The notes beneath the pieces are model-generated. The model was not told the origin of the DNA. It saw nothing but the letters and a program-made list of their open reading frames with translations, and made no database searches. Below are positions 1 to 11,931 of a stretch of DNA of 64,000 nt, piece by piece. Numbering within the stretch: the stretch's first letter is position 1; the number at the start of each line of letters is the position of its first letter. This stretch comes from Paenibacillus xylanexedens (GTDB lineage Bacteria; Bacillota; Bacilli; Paenibacillales; Paenibacillaceae), in assembly GCF_007680605.1 (NCBI RefSeq), contig NZ_VEIO01000001.1, forward strand, positions 744,001 to 808,000, in the 5' to 3' direction. The position numbers and the translations under genes are program-made.

Positions 1-2
1 CT

Positions 3-989
3 CCCGGGCAAAGTGTTGTCGCTTTGTATGCCGTAGCACAGATTGATGGGACTCGCGGATTTTTCCGTTCCGATGATGGTGGCACGAACTGGGTGCGGAT
101 TAACGATGATCAGCATCAGTACGCCCGTGTAACTACAATAACAGGTGACCCACGTATTTATGGCAGAGTATATCTTGGTACCAATGGACGCGGAATACTG
201 TATGCGGACCCGGTTAATGGCAATGGCGGCACACCTACAGTACCTAATTCAACCATCACCCCGGTGACGGCTCAATTTGATCTGAAGGTGGATCAGCAGG
301 CCAATATTCCTGTAACGTTAACACTTAATGGCAATACACTAACCTCGATTCGGAACGGAAATACGATACTTGTAGCCGGAACCGACTATACCGTTGCGGG
401 TAATCAGGTTGTGCTGTCGAAAAACTATTTAGCCACATTACCCAAAGGTACAACAGTGTTAACTTTTCAGTTTAATGCGGGCAATCCTGCAGTGTTGAAC
501 CTGACCATCAAGGATACCACAGTGGTCATCCCAGGTGGAACGATTCGCATCGAGATGTACAATGGAACAACGGCAGCTACGGGCAATTCGATCACTCCTA
601 AGTTCAGATTGACGAATACGGGCACGAATCCACTCAATCTCTCGGATGTAAAAATTCGATATTACTATACGATTGACGGTAGTCAGCCTCAAAATTTCTT
701 CTGCGATTGGGCAGCTGTGGGAAGTGCCAATGTTACCGGTACGTTCAGTTCTGTTACTCCGGCACTGCCAGGAGCGGATCATGTGTTAGAGGTTGGATTC
801 AAAGCAACTGCGGGAACGTTGAACGCAGGACAGAGCACGGAAATCCAGACTCGCTTTTCCAAAGACAATTGGACCAATTACATTCAAACGGATGATTACT
901 CCTTTGAAGGAACGCATACCTCTTACGCGGATTGGTCTAAAGTAACCGGATATGTTGCCGGACAACTTGAATGGGGAATGGAGCCGTAA
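3..989 (+). CDS. Xyloglucanase/endoglucanase, GH74-X2-CBM3 (C-terminal part, cut by window edge)
   Basis: This is the C-terminal 328 residues of a secreted plant-polysaccharide hydrolase; the frame is open to the left edge, so the start and most of the catalytic domain lie outside. The first 60 or so residues (with SDDGGTNW and GRVYLGTNGRGI) match the last blades of a GH74 beta-propeller, whose Asp-box-like repeats are typical of xyloglucanases. About 90 residues of an X2/Ig-like module follow (from STITP to LTIKDT). The last 150 or so residues are a family 3 cellulose-binding module (RIEMYNG, KIRYYYTIDG, FCDWA, YIQTDDYS). The modular reading is firm from sequence. Activity on xyloglucan is inferred from the family, since some GH74 enzymes act on other beta-glucans. 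The transport genes and beta-galactosidase downstream suggest a shared role in using hemicellulose. Confidence 0.85.
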   Translation, partial: PGQSVVALYAVAQIDGTRGFFRSDDGGTNWVRINDDQHQYARVTTITGDPRIYGRVYLGTNGRGILYADPVNGNGGTPTVPNSTITPVTAQFDLKVDQQANIPVTLTLNGNTLTSIRNGNTILVAGTDYTVAGNQVVLSKNYLATLPKGTTVLTFQFNAGNPAVLNLTIKDTTVVIPGGTIRIEMYNGTTAATGNSITPKFRLTNTGTNPLNLSDVKIRYYYTIDGSQPQNFFCDWAAVGSANVTGTFSSVTPALPGADHVLEVGFKATAGTLNAGQSTEIQTRFSKDNWTNYIQTDDYSFEGTHTSYADWSKVTGYVAGQLEWGMEP

Positions 990-1030
990 CATTCGGTTCA
1001 TGATTGAATTGAGAAAATAATAATGAACGA

Positions 1031-1082
1031 GAGGTCTCAAGATGCCTGAGTAGGTCGCGGCGTTTTGGGACTTCTTGTTTTG
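1031..1082 (+). terminator. Likely terminator of the GH74 gene
   Basis: GAGGTCTCAA (1031-1040) can pair with TTGGGACTTC (1065-1074) over ten base pairs, two of them G-U, followed by a T-rich but interrupted tail. It lies 40 bp after the stop codon. The weak tail lowers confidence. Confidence 0.4.
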
Positions 1083-1141
1083 TCGAATTATAGTGTAAAC
1101 TATAGGTAGTAACTATTGCTTAAACATAGGATTTAAGATAT

Positions 1142-1168
1142 AACAATATGTACGATTATTATATTGTT
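1142..1168. promoter_or_regulatory. Inverted repeat upstream of the response regulator gene
   Basis: AACAATAT (1142-1149) and ATATTGTT (1161-1168) form a perfect 8-bp inverted repeat with an 11-bp spacer, about 100 bp before the yesN-like start. A smaller one, TATAGT/ACTATA, lies near 1090-1105. Either could be a protein-binding site for the two-component operon. No known consensus was matched. Confidence 0.3.
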
Positions 1169-1265
1169 CATGTAACCGCTAACAAGGGGAGAGTTTGATA
1201 ACCAACATATAGAGGGCTAAACCGTATAGATATAGAGTGATAGAAGAGACAGGGGGGTCGCGATC

Positions 1266-2801
1266 ATGAACCGGTTATGCAAGGTGCTGATTGTTGACGA
1301 TGAATTTCTGGTTAGACAGGGTATTAAGCACCACATGAACTGGGAAGCAGAAGGATTTAATATTGTAGGGGAGGCATCCAATGGCGAAGAAGGTCTGCAA
1401 CAGGTGGAGTTGTTAAAACCGGATATCGTTATTACCGACATCGTGATGCCTGTCATGGACGGTGAAACTTTTGTTCGTACACTCAAAGCGGGTTATCCGC
1501 ATATTGAGGTCATTGTGCTGAGCAGTTTCAGTGAATTCGAATATGTTCGATCTACACTGCAGCATGGAGCGGCAGATTATATATTGAAGCCCAAGCTGGA
1601 TACGAATGAACTTCTGGAAGTGTTAAGACGCACGGCTGGCAAAATACCGGAGCTTCAATACGAGCCATCCCATGACGGCTGGCGGCTTGGTCAATTAATG
1701 GAGAAAATGTTGTCCGGATTCACGCTGGACGAAGACAACGAAATGCCTGTTATTCGGGAAAGCTTCCCATTAGGCGCTTTTCGCTTGCTCGCATTTCAGA
1801 TTGCTGAAGGCAGTTTGAAAAATCAGGATCAGATTGAAGCTGAGGTTAGAAAACGCTTGCCTGAGATTGAATGTGCTATTTTACCAGCGGAAAGCCGATT
1901 GTCGGTTATGTTGCTAAATATGAAACCTGAGCAAGATGAAGCTATCGTTAAACAGATCAGGGAATGGGCTGAGGAAGCAGGAGCAGGGCAGCATGCTTCG
2001 GTGTGGGTGCTTAGTGAGAGATTTCTTTCTTTTGAAAAGATGGGAAACATCTACCGTGAGCGTCTGCTTAAATTAATGGAGTTTTGTTTCTATTATACGA
2101 ATCGTGCGATTCTGATTGATGGTGAGCTTCCGCCGATGCATCCCGCAGGGTATCAATTCAACGTCAATATGTTTTTGCAGCATGTAAAACGTAATCGGGT
2201 GGAAACGGCCAAAGAATATTTGCATGAACATGCCGCGACACTCGGGAGAGACTATATTGCTGATGTATTTGAGATCAAATCATTTCTGGGTAACTTGATC
2301 TTCAATGTCACGATTACCCTGGCAGATATGGATGTACAGTCAGCTGGGCTTGAAGAGAGTAAATATACGTATTTTAAAAACGTGGATGGAGCCTCGACGC
2401 TTACCGAAGTGATGCTGGTGCTGGATCAATTCATGACGGAGGTTCAGGAATGTGTCTCCGGTTCAGGAGGCAAACGAAGTGATCCGAATATGACTATGTT
2501 GCTGGATTACATGCATGCGCACTATGACCAGCCCTTAGGGCTGTCCGAAGTGGCCAAACATTTTCATTTTAACCCGTCGTATCTATCCAGTTATTTCTCG
2601 TCACATAAAAAAGAAGGATTTAATGAATATCTGAACAAGATTCGCATCGAGAAAGCGGAGGAATTGCTACGATCGGATGATGTCACGATATCGGAAATTA
2701 GCAGTATGGTTGGGTATTCCGATCACAGTTACTTCTGTAAAGTGTTCAAAAAATTCACAGGACTATCTCCAAGTCGCTATCGGCGTAAATTTTGGGCTTA
2801 A
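1266..2801 (+). CDS. AraC-type response regulator, YesN family
   Basis: DNA-binding response regulator of 511 residues, partner of the histidine kinase encoded next. Residues 1-120 are a CheY-like receiver: acidic pocket D11/D12, phosphoacceptor D58 in DIVITDIVMPVMDG, and the conserved Lys in ILKPK. The middle 270 or so residues are a family-variable linker. The last 100 residues (from MLLDYMHAHYDQPLGLSEVAKH) carry two AraC-type helix-turn-helix motifs, ending in GLSPSRYRRKF. The ATG at 1266 follows a GGGGGG-rich ribosome binding site. Such regulators usually control adjacent sugar ABC transporters, which fits the importer genes downstream. The target here is inferred. The gene order regulator-then-kinase is the reverse of yesM-yesN in Bacillus subtilis. 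Confidence 0.88.
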   Translation: MNRLCKVLIVDDEFLVRQGIKHHMNWEAEGFNIVGEASNGEEGLQQVELLKPDIVITDIVMPVMDGETFVRTLKAGYPHIEVIVLSSFSEFEYVRSTLQHGAADYILKPKLDTNELLEVLRRTAGKIPELQYEPSHDGWRLGQLMEKMLSGFTLDEDNEMPVIRESFPLGAFRLLAFQIAEGSLKNQDQIEAEVRKRLPEIECAILPAESRLSVMLLNMKPEQDEAIVKQIREWAEEAGAGQHASVWVLSERFLSFEKMGNIYRERLLKLMEFCFYYTNRAILIDGELPPMHPAGYQFNVNMFLQHVKRNRVETAKEYLHEHAATLGRDYIADVFEIKSFLGNLIFNVTITLADMDVQSAGLEESKYTYFKNVDGASTLTEVMLVLDQFMTEVQECVSGSGGKRSDPNMTMLLDYMHAHYDQPLGLSEVAKHFHFNPSYLSSYFSSHKKEGFNEYLNKIRIEKAEELLRSDDVTISEISSMVGYSDHSYFCKVFKKFTGLSPSRYRRKFWA

Positions 2802-2824
2802 ATAGAAATGGATGAGATTACTTC

Positions 2825-4594
2825 ATGAAAAAGTGGAAAAATGGCTTGTCGCGTCTCGGATTATTCCCCAAGCTGATTCTGGTTATGGTTGTCAGTATTG
2901 TCCTGGTGTCAGTGCTTATATTGTGGACAACGATTCATATGTCAACCAACCTGTTTACTGAAACGTTCAGTATCACGAATTCGAAGGTGCTGAGCCAGAT
3001 CAAAACGAATTTCGATGCGTTTAACGACTCCATTGCCGCGGTGACGAACAATGTGGCCCAAAGTGGGGCTATTCGGGGGTTTCTATCGGATGGGGATGGG
3101 GATTCGGTTACCATGTCCAAATCGTACTACAGTATGCGTGAAACGATGAAGCGGGTTCAGTCCATCATTGAGTTTTATGAAGTAGGTATTACGATTGCAG
3201 GAGTAAATGGACGAAGTTTTTCGACCAATCCCTCATACATCCAGAAAACAGCGGAAGAATTAAAACAGGATCAGATCACAAAGGCAGCGACCGAATCGCC
3301 GAGTCGTCTGATCTTCGATGACTATCAGGCCCAGACCAAAGAGGGCACATTGCGAATGATCTCTGCAACCAAAGCGCTGACGGATCGAACGAGAAGCAAA
3401 ATCTACGGTACGGTGTATATCACGATGAGAGAAGAGTCATTCCGTCAGTTCTACGCCAGTTTTACAAGCAGGGGCAATGACGTCGTCATCATGAATGAAA
3501 AAGGGGAGATCGTATCCTCTAACCGTGAAGACTGGATGGGCACGACTCAATCTGAACTGTTATCTTATGCCAAAACGATAAATGAAACGGCACCCAAAAA
3601 CATCAATGCACGAGTCATGGGGCAGGATAGCATCATAGTCTCAGAATATTTGCCGTTTTACCGTTTGTACATGGTAAACATCGTTGACAAAGAATCTGCA
3701 ATGGGGCAGCTCATTGATATGAAAACGGTCGCGTTGATCTGTGCTGCGATTGTGTTGGCAGCGCTGTTGCTCGTGTTCCTGATTACGAGTCAGATGACGA
3801 AGTCGTTGCGCAGACTGGTCAAACAGATGTCCAACATTACGAAGAGTGATCTGGACAACTATATCCCGATCAGCGGCAGTTACGAGAGCAGGCAGTTAGG
3901 TCATGCGTACAATTACATGCTGGATGAATTGCATGATTACGTGGATCAGCTTGTACAGACACAGCGTGAGCAACGTAATGCCGAGCTTGCGGCGCTTCAG
4001 AGCCAGATTAATCCTCATTTTCTGTATAACACCCTGGCTTCTGTCAAAGTTCTGGTACAGCAGGGTAACAAAGATCGGGCAGCCGAGACGATTAATGCAC
4101 TGATTGGTTTGTTGCAAAATACGATCAGTGATGTCAGGGAAACGGTGACGGTGGAGCAAGAGGTCGAGAACCTAAAAAATTATGTCTTTATCAACCATGT
4201 GCGTTATGGCGGACGGATCAAAGCGGCCTTTTATGTAGCTCCGGATTGCACGCACTATCATGTTCCCAAGCTGGTGATTCAGCCATTTATCGAAAATGCC
4301 TTCTTCCATGGGTTTATTAAAAAAGAAACGGGCACGATTCATGTGATGGTTTCCCGCGCGGGAGAATCATTAGTGTGTGAGATCATGGATAATGGTGATG
4401 GTATTGCAGGCCTTAATGTAGAAGGTACACTACCCAATCCGAAAAATAATCGTCAACTGTTCAGCGGTATAGGTATTCGAAACGTTCATGATCGGATTGA
4501 GCTTTTGTATGGTTCACCGTATGGTGTGACCATCATGAGCAACGTCGGCGAGGGGACAAGAGTCACTGTAACGCTGCCGTTGATTACGAGTTGA
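2825..4594 (+). CDS. Sensor histidine kinase, YesM family
   Basis: Membrane sensor kinase of 589 residues. A first membrane segment lies near residues 18-38 (LILVMVVSIVLVSVLIL), followed by an extracellular sensor region of about 260 residues and a second membrane segment near 300-320 (VALICAAIVLAALLLVFLI). A HAMP linker comes next, then the His_kinase box LQSQINPHFLYN with the phosphorylated His near residue 398. The C-terminal ATPase has the N box (FIENAFFHG), DNGDG and GIGIRNVHDR. This is the LytS/YesM class, which pairs with AraC-type regulators such as the one 23 bp upstream; the two are surely co-transcribed. The ligand is unknown; an extracellular oligosaccharide, or its binding protein, is a reasonable guess from context. 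Confidence 0.88.
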   Translation: MKKWKNGLSRLGLFPKLILVMVVSIVLVSVLILWTTIHMSTNLFTETFSITNSKVLSQIKTNFDAFNDSIAAVTNNVAQSGAIRGFLSDGDGDSVTMSKSYYSMRETMKRVQSIIEFYEVGITIAGVNGRSFSTNPSYIQKTAEELKQDQITKAATESPSRLIFDDYQAQTKEGTLRMISATKALTDRTRSKIYGTVYITMREESFRQFYASFTSRGNDVVIMNEKGEIVSSNREDWMGTTQSELLSYAKTINETAPKNINARVMGQDSIIVSEYLPFYRLYMVNIVDKESAMGQLIDMKTVALICAAIVLAALLLVFLITSQMTKSLRRLVKQMSNITKSDLDNYIPISGSYESRQLGHAYNYMLDELHDYVDQLVQTQREQRNAELAALQSQINPHFLYNTLASVKVLVQQGNKDRAAETINALIGLLQNTISDVRETVTVEQEVENLKNYVFINHVRYGGRIKAAFYVAPDCTHYHVPKLVIQPFIENAFFHGFIKKETGTIHVMVSRAGESLVCEIMDNGDGIAGLNVEGTLPNPKNNRQLFSGIGIRNVHDRIELLYGSPYGVTIMSNVGEGTRVTVTLPLITS

Positions 4595-4624
4595 ACAAGA
4601 TAATAAAAAGCTTCAAAATACAAC

Positions 4625-4662
4625 AACCCTTCATTTCTGATCCCCGGAGATGAGGGGTTTTT
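4625..4662 (+). terminator. Rho-independent terminator after the kinase gene
   Basis: A 12-bp stem (4625-4636 with 4648-4659, two G-U pairs) has an 11-nt loop and ends in TTTTT. It separates the two-component genes from the transporter operon. Confidence 0.7.
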
Positions 4663-4754
4663 CATATGCAAAATCATGAACGACTTGCATAGTTGTAAAA
4701 TTTTCAGCTCAAAATAGTACAAAATCAAAAGATAATACAAAAAACTAAATTATG

Positions 4755-4881
4755 TGCAACCGTTTTCTGTAAAGGTTTTCATTGAGGCAATAAGAAGACA
4801 AATCTGCACAAAATTTTTACTAACGAATGGAGAAATGGGAATGATAAGATGAATACATCGAAAGCAACCGCTTTCAGAAAA
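4755..4881. promoter_or_regulatory. Two cre-like repeats upstream of the importer operon
   Basis: GCAACCGTTTTCTGTAAA (4756-4773) and GCAACCGCTTTCAGAAAA (4864-4881) agree at 15 of 18 positions and lie 108 bp apart. Each extended 14-mer (4755-4768 and 4863-4876) differs at one position from a Bacillus cre pattern TGNAANCGNNNNCA. The second copy is also an inverted repeat, GAAAGC-AACC-GCTTTC. They may bind CcpA, another LacI-family protein, or the neighbouring YesN-type regulator. Which one cannot be decided from sequence. Confidence 0.5.
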
Positions 4882-4927
4882 CGCAAACAAATTTACAAAC
4901 AAAGAGGTCGAAGGGGAGTTGAATGGT

Positions 4928-6226
4928 TTGAAAAAAATGTGGGTATTGATGCTCGTAACGGTATTGCTGTTGTCCGCATGTTCATCCGGCGGTGGAGGTA
5001 AAGAAGCTGCAAGCGGTGGCGGCAGCGAAAAAGCAAACGAAATTACGATCTGGGCTTGGGATAAAGCATTTAACGTTGCTGCTCTGGAGCAAGCTAAAGC
5101 CATTTATCAAAAAGAGAACCCTGATCTGAAAATCAACATCATTGAGAATGCTCAAGATGCGATCATTCAGAAGCTGAACACTGGATTGAACTCCGGAACA
5201 AGCAGCGGTCTGCCAAACGTAGTTCTGATTGAAGACTATCGTGCACAAAGCTTCCTGAGCGCTTATCCAGATGCGTTCAAAGATTTGTCTTCAACAATTA
5301 AAGCATCCGATTTTGCAGAGTATAAAATTGGACCAACTTCTTATGAAGGTAAACAATACGGTATTCCGTTTGACTCCGGCGTAGCTGGTTTGTACTACAG
5401 AACAGACTTGCTTGAAGAAGCAGGCTACAAAGCTGCTGACCTGCAAGATATCACGTGGGATGATTACATCAAAATCGGTGAAGCTGTAAAAGCAAAAACG
5501 GGTAAAGAACTTCTGTCTCTTGACCCGAACGACCTGGGTATCATCCGTATGATGATCCAAACTGCAGGTAAATGGTACACAGCTGAAGATGGTAAAACAC
5601 CTGATCTGAACAACAACCCTGCATTGAAAGAAGCGTTCGAAACATACAAAAAAATGATGGATGCTAACATTGTTAAATTGCACTCCGACTGGAGCCAATT
5701 CGTTGCCAACGCCAATAACGGTGCCGTAGCAACAATTCCTACAGGTAACTGGTTCTCACCATCCGTTCGTCAAGAAGCTTCCCAATCCGGTAAATGGGCT
5801 GTAGCTCCAATGCCGAAAATGGCTGGTCAAGCAAACTCTGTACACGCATCCAACTTGGGTGGTAGCTCCTGGTACATCATGAACGATGTTCCTGGTGCAG
5901 ATCAAGCGGCTGACTTCATGGCTAAGACATTCGGTTCTAACAAAGAATTATATCAAGACCTGTTGACTAAAATCGGTGCAATCGGTACGTACACACCGGC
6001 TGTTGACGGCGAAGCTTACAACAAACCAGATGAATTCTTCAGCGGTCAAAAAATCTTTGCTGATTTCGCTAACTGGACGAAAGAAATTCCAAAAGTAAAC
6101 TATGGTAGCAACACTTATGCAATCGAAGACATCCTGGTTGTTGAAATGCAAGCATACCTGAACGGTAAATCAATTGATGACGTTCTGAATGATGCACAAA
6201 AACAAGCTGAGGCACAATTAAACTAA
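4928..6226 (+). CDS. Sugar ABC transporter substrate-binding lipoprotein
   Basis: Extracellular solute-binding protein of 432 residues, family 1 (the multiple-sugar class). The signal peptide MKKMWVLMLVTVLLLSAC ends in a lipobox (LSAC) with the lipidated Cys at residue 18, then a Gly/Ser linker. Family features include ITIWAWD, the GIPFDSGVAGLYYRTDLL segment and WDDY. I chose TTG 4928 because AGGGGAG (4912-4918) lies 9 nt before it; TTG 4919 in the same frame would abut that site. It captures oligosaccharide outside the membrane for the two permeases encoded next. The flanking xyloglucanase and beta-galactosidase suggest a galactose-containing oligosaccharide. That specificity is inferred. 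Confidence 0.88.
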   Translation: MKKMWVLMLVTVLLLSACSSGGGGKEAASGGGSEKANEITIWAWDKAFNVAALEQAKAIYQKENPDLKINIIENAQDAIIQKLNTGLNSGTSSGLPNVVLIEDYRAQSFLSAYPDAFKDLSSTIKASDFAEYKIGPTSYEGKQYGIPFDSGVAGLYYRTDLLEEAGYKAADLQDITWDDYIKIGEAVKAKTGKELLSLDPNDLGIIRMMIQTAGKWYTAEDGKTPDLNNNPALKEAFETYKKMMDANIVKLHSDWSQFVANANNGAVATIPTGNWFSPSVRQEASQSGKWAVAPMPKMAGQANSVHASNLGGSSWYIMNDVPGADQAADFMAKTFGSNKELYQDLLTKIGAIGTYTPAVDGEAYNKPDEFFSGQKIFADFANWTKEIPKVNYGSNTYAIEDILVVEMQAYLNGKSIDDVLNDAQKQAEAQLN

Positions 6227-6244
6227 TATCCCAGGGTAACTTAT

Positions 6245-6323
6245 AGAACCTAGGAAACAACGGAGCCATCTCCCTTGTCTGGCGCAAGTCGAGCTGGACA
6301 AGGAGAGAGGCTCTGTAGGTTCT
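6245..6323 (+). other. Long intercistronic hairpin between binding protein and permease genes
   Basis: AGAACCTA (6245-6252) pairs with TAGGTTCT (6316-6323). Inside it, GGAGCC pairs with GGCTCT and CTCCCTTGTC with GGACAAGGAG, giving a long interrupted stem of about 79 nt with no T tail. Structures in this place often protect the abundant binding-protein message or reduce readthrough into the permease genes. That role is an inference. Confidence 0.6.
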
Positions 6324-6356
6324 ACCCATGTTGCATGGAGAGAGAGGAGCCATACT

Positions 6357-7256
6357 GTGAAAGCCATAAATACAGGAGACAGTCTCCAAAAGAAAAATAA
6401 TTTGACTGGATGGGCTTTTGTTTTGCTGGCGGTTGTCGGAATTGTAGCCTTCTACTTCTATCCGATGATTCAAGCGCTGCTCTTATCATTCAAGTCAGGC
6501 AAAGGTGCCAACCTTGAGTTTTCGGGCCTCGCGAACTACAAAAGATTGCTCGTGGATACCACGTTCCGTACGGCATTATCGAACACGTTTATTTACTTAA
6601 TCATTCAAGTACCTCTAATGATCATTCTCGGATTGTTCATTTCCGTATTGCTGAATGACAGCACACTGCGTTTCCGCAGCTTTTTCCGTACTGCAATTTT
6701 CTTGCCTTGCGTAACTTCACTTGTTGCTTACTCGGTTGTATTCAAGTATTTGTTTGCACCGGATGGTATGGTGAACCAAGCTTTGCTGGGTTTACACATT
6801 ATCGGCACACCAATTCAATGGATTACCGACCCTTTCTGGGCTAAAATTACGATCATAATCGCCGTTACTTGGCGTTGGACCGGATATAACATGATTTTCT
6901 ATCTGTCATCCTTGCAAAACATTGATCAATCGATCTATGAAGCAGCGAAGATTGACGGAGCGAATGCGTTCACTCAATTTTTCAAAATTACTGTACCATT
7001 GCTTAAACCGATTATTCTCTTCACGTCCATTACATCAACGATTGGTACACTTCAAATCTTTGATGAAATTATGAATATTACCAAAGGTGGTCCAGGTAAC
7101 GCGACCATGTCGATTTCTCAATATATCTACAACCTTTCGTTCAAATATTCACCGGACTTCGGGTATGCGGCAACCGTTTCGTATTCCATCGTAATCCTGA
7201 TCATTATTTTGTCCATTATCCAGTTTAAAGTGGCAGGTGATAATAAAAATGGCTAA
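6357..7256 (+). CDS. Sugar ABC transporter permease 1 (MalF/UgpA type)
   Basis: Inner-membrane permease of 299 residues with about six predicted membrane spans (for example AFVLLAVVGIVAFYFYPMI, FIYLIIQVPLMIILGLFI and SYSIVILIIILSIIQF). The cytoplasmic EAA loop, EAAKIDGANAFTQFFKITVP, is the contact for the ATPase. The GTG start at 6357 has AGAGAGGAG upstream. It forms the channel with the second permease, whose start overlaps this gene's end. No ATP-binding subunit gene lies in the cluster; importers of this class commonly share an MsmK/MsmX-type ATPase encoded elsewhere. Confidence 0.9.
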   Translation: MKAINTGDSLQKKNNLTGWAFVLLAVVGIVAFYFYPMIQALLLSFKSGKGANLEFSGLANYKRLLVDTTFRTALSNTFIYLIIQVPLMIILGLFISVLLNDSTLRFRSFFRTAIFLPCVTSLVAYSVVFKYLFAPDGMVNQALLGLHIIGTPIQWITDPFWAKITIIIAVTWRWTGYNMIFYLSSLQNIDQSIYEAAKIDGANAFTQFFKITVPLLKPIILFTSITSTIGTLQIFDEIMNITKGGPGNATMSISQYIYNLSFKYSPDFGYAATVSYSIVILIIILSIIQFKVAGDNKNG

Positions 7257-8079
7257 ATCAAGAGCAAAACGCATTTTCACATATGTTTTCCTGTCCATCG
7301 TCGCTTTTATTTCCATTTTCCCATTTTTCTGGATGATCGTCAGCGCTACAAATAAATCGGTAGACGTAACTAGAGGCACTTTGCTACCGGGCTCTGCTTT
7401 GATTGAAAACATCAACAAATTGCTCGACACCACGAATCTGATTCAGGCACTGGGCAACTCAGCGATTATCTCCATCGTGTCTACCATTCTTGCTCTCTTG
7501 ATTGGTTCCATGGCGGGTTACGGGTTTGAAGTATATCGTACAAAATCACGTGATGTCGTGTTTAACATCCTGCTCATGTCGATGATGATCCCGTTTGCAG
7601 CGATTATGATTCCGCTCTATCGGATGTTTGCAACTATTTCGAGTGCGGCACCGGCAATCGGTATTAACACGATGGCTTCGGTTATTATTCCGACCATTAC
7701 AACAGCGTTCCTGATCTTCTTCTTCCGTCAGAACACCAAAATGTTCCCGAAAGATTTGCTGGAAGCTGGACGTATTGACGGTCTGAGCGAACTGGGGATT
7801 TTCTTGAAAATCTATATGCCTACGATGAAAACAACATACGCAGCAGCAGCGATCATTACATTCATGAGCAGCTGGAACAACTATCTGTGGCCGCTCATCG
7901 TATTGCAAACGCCAGATCAGCAAACCATTCCGCTCCTGATCTCCAACCTCGGCGCAGGTTATGCTCCGGATTACGGCGTTATCATGACCGCAGTTGTTAT
8001 TGCAACACTTCCAACTGCACTGGTGTTCTTCATCATGCAAAAACACTTCGTTGCAGGTATGGTTGGTTCCGTAAAATAA
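7249..8079 (+). CDS. Sugar ABC transporter permease 2 (MalG/UgpE type)
   Basis: Second permease subunit, 276 residues and about six membrane spans, with the EAA motif EAGRIDGLSELGIFLKIYMP. I chose ATG 7249, 8 nt after AGGTGA (7235-7240), over GTG 7237 in the same frame, which overlaps that site. The gene overlaps the end of the first permease gene by 8 bp, so the two are likely translationally coupled. Substrate range is as for the binding protein: probably an oligosaccharide freed by extracellular enzymes, by inference from the neighbours. Confidence 0.9.
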   Translation: MAKSRAKRIFTYVFLSIVAFISIFPFFWMIVSATNKSVDVTRGTLLPGSALIENINKLLDTTNLIQALGNSAIISIVSTILALLIGSMAGYGFEVYRTKSRDVVFNILLMSMMIPFAAIMIPLYRMFATISSAAPAIGINTMASVIIPTITTAFLIFFFRQNTKMFPKDLLEAGRIDGLSELGIFLKIYMPTMKTTYAAAAIITFMSSWNNYLWPLIVLQTPDQQTIPLLISNLGAGYAPDYGVIMTAVVIATLPTALVFFIMQKHFVAGMVGSVK

Positions 8080-8125
8080 GCATAAGTGCATATCACGTCC
8101 AACTGGACGAATGCAGGAAAGAAGG

Positions 8126-8160
8126 GAGGACGCCTGTACAGGCGTACCTCTATCTTTTTT
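8126..8160 (+). terminator. Palindromic terminator/attenuator between permease 2 and lacZ
   Basis: The perfect palindrome ACGCCTGTACAGGCGT (8130-8145) is extended by GAGG/CCTC with one bulged A, and is followed by TATCTTTTTT. It resembles an intrinsic terminator placed inside the operon, about 100 bp before the beta-galactosidase start. It could reduce readthrough into lacZ or end the importer transcript. Confidence 0.6.
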
Positions 8161-8241
8161 GTATAGATGCGGCATATCAGAACTACAATGTAAGCTTCAA
8201 AGAACTCACAACGAAAACTCATAACGAAATTCGTACTATAG

Positions 8242-11307
<3,066 letters not shown>

Positions 11308-11404
11308 AAAGGGAAGTATACGGCAAGAAGTGGCAAGAACAATAAGTGCTGTTGCCGTTAGTGTCAATGTAGCGGTACTTGACTTGAAACATAATTAGTA
11401 CAGG

Positions 11405-11438
11405 CAGAGGTTCCCCTGGATGGGGCCTCTGTTTTTTT
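11405..11438 (+). terminator. Terminator of the lacZ operon
   Basis: CAGAGG-tt-CCCC pairs with GGGG-CCTCTG around a 5-nt loop, followed by seven T. It is a strong intrinsic terminator about 100 bp after the lacZ stop. Confidence 0.85.
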
Positions 11439-11511
11439 GCTTTCCTTTATTGAAACCGTTCTCGTTCCATTCTCGTAGAGTACTGGACAAAGAGACCGAG
11501 GAGGGGACAAA

Positions 11512-11817
11512 ATGAGCAGAAAAGCAAAAACAGGGGTATGGGTGACGGTGATCGCCGTTCTGGGCATCATTGTTGGATCATTTATATGGTATTTCAATAC
11601 GGCTTCCGGTGAACGTGCGCTCAAAACGATGAGATCGAATAATGCGGGCGGGTTGGAACGTGTAGTGAAGGTGTATAGTAATTCGGGTGAACTGATTCAG
11701 ACGTACGAAGGCAAGATTGATGTACAGGATACGGAGTATGGCAACAAAGTGTTGTTTGACCTGAACGGCAAACGGGTTGTGATCTACAATGCTACGATTG
11801 TGACCGAGGAGAAATAA
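11512..11817 (+). CDS. Small membrane-anchored protein of unknown function
   Basis: Protein of 101 residues with a short basic N-terminus (MSRKAKTG), one membrane segment (VWVTVIAVLGIIVGSFIWYF) and a small extracytoplasmic domain with GERALKTMRSNNAGGLERVV and VYSNSGELIQTYEGKIDV. The pattern of a strand-rich domain asking for 'YEGK..V' and 'FDLNGKR..IYNA' resembles small Gram-positive membrane proteins sometimes filed under DUF5052; I hold that assignment loosely. It has a good ribosome binding site (GAGGAGGGG) and stands alone between the lacZ terminator and the next gene. Confidence 0.65.
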   Translation: MSRKAKTGVWVTVIAVLGIIVGSFIWYFNTASGERALKTMRSNNAGGLERVVKVYSNSGELIQTYEGKIDVQDTEYGNKVLFDLNGKRVVIYNATIVTEEK

Positions 11818-11931
11818 AGTAAAGTAAAGTGACAAGTACTCTGGTGATCCTGATTACATAGACAGATCAGGAGACATAATTCTACTTCTGTAGTAAAATT
11901 AAGGAAAAGCATGAGAGTTGAGTGATTCAAA

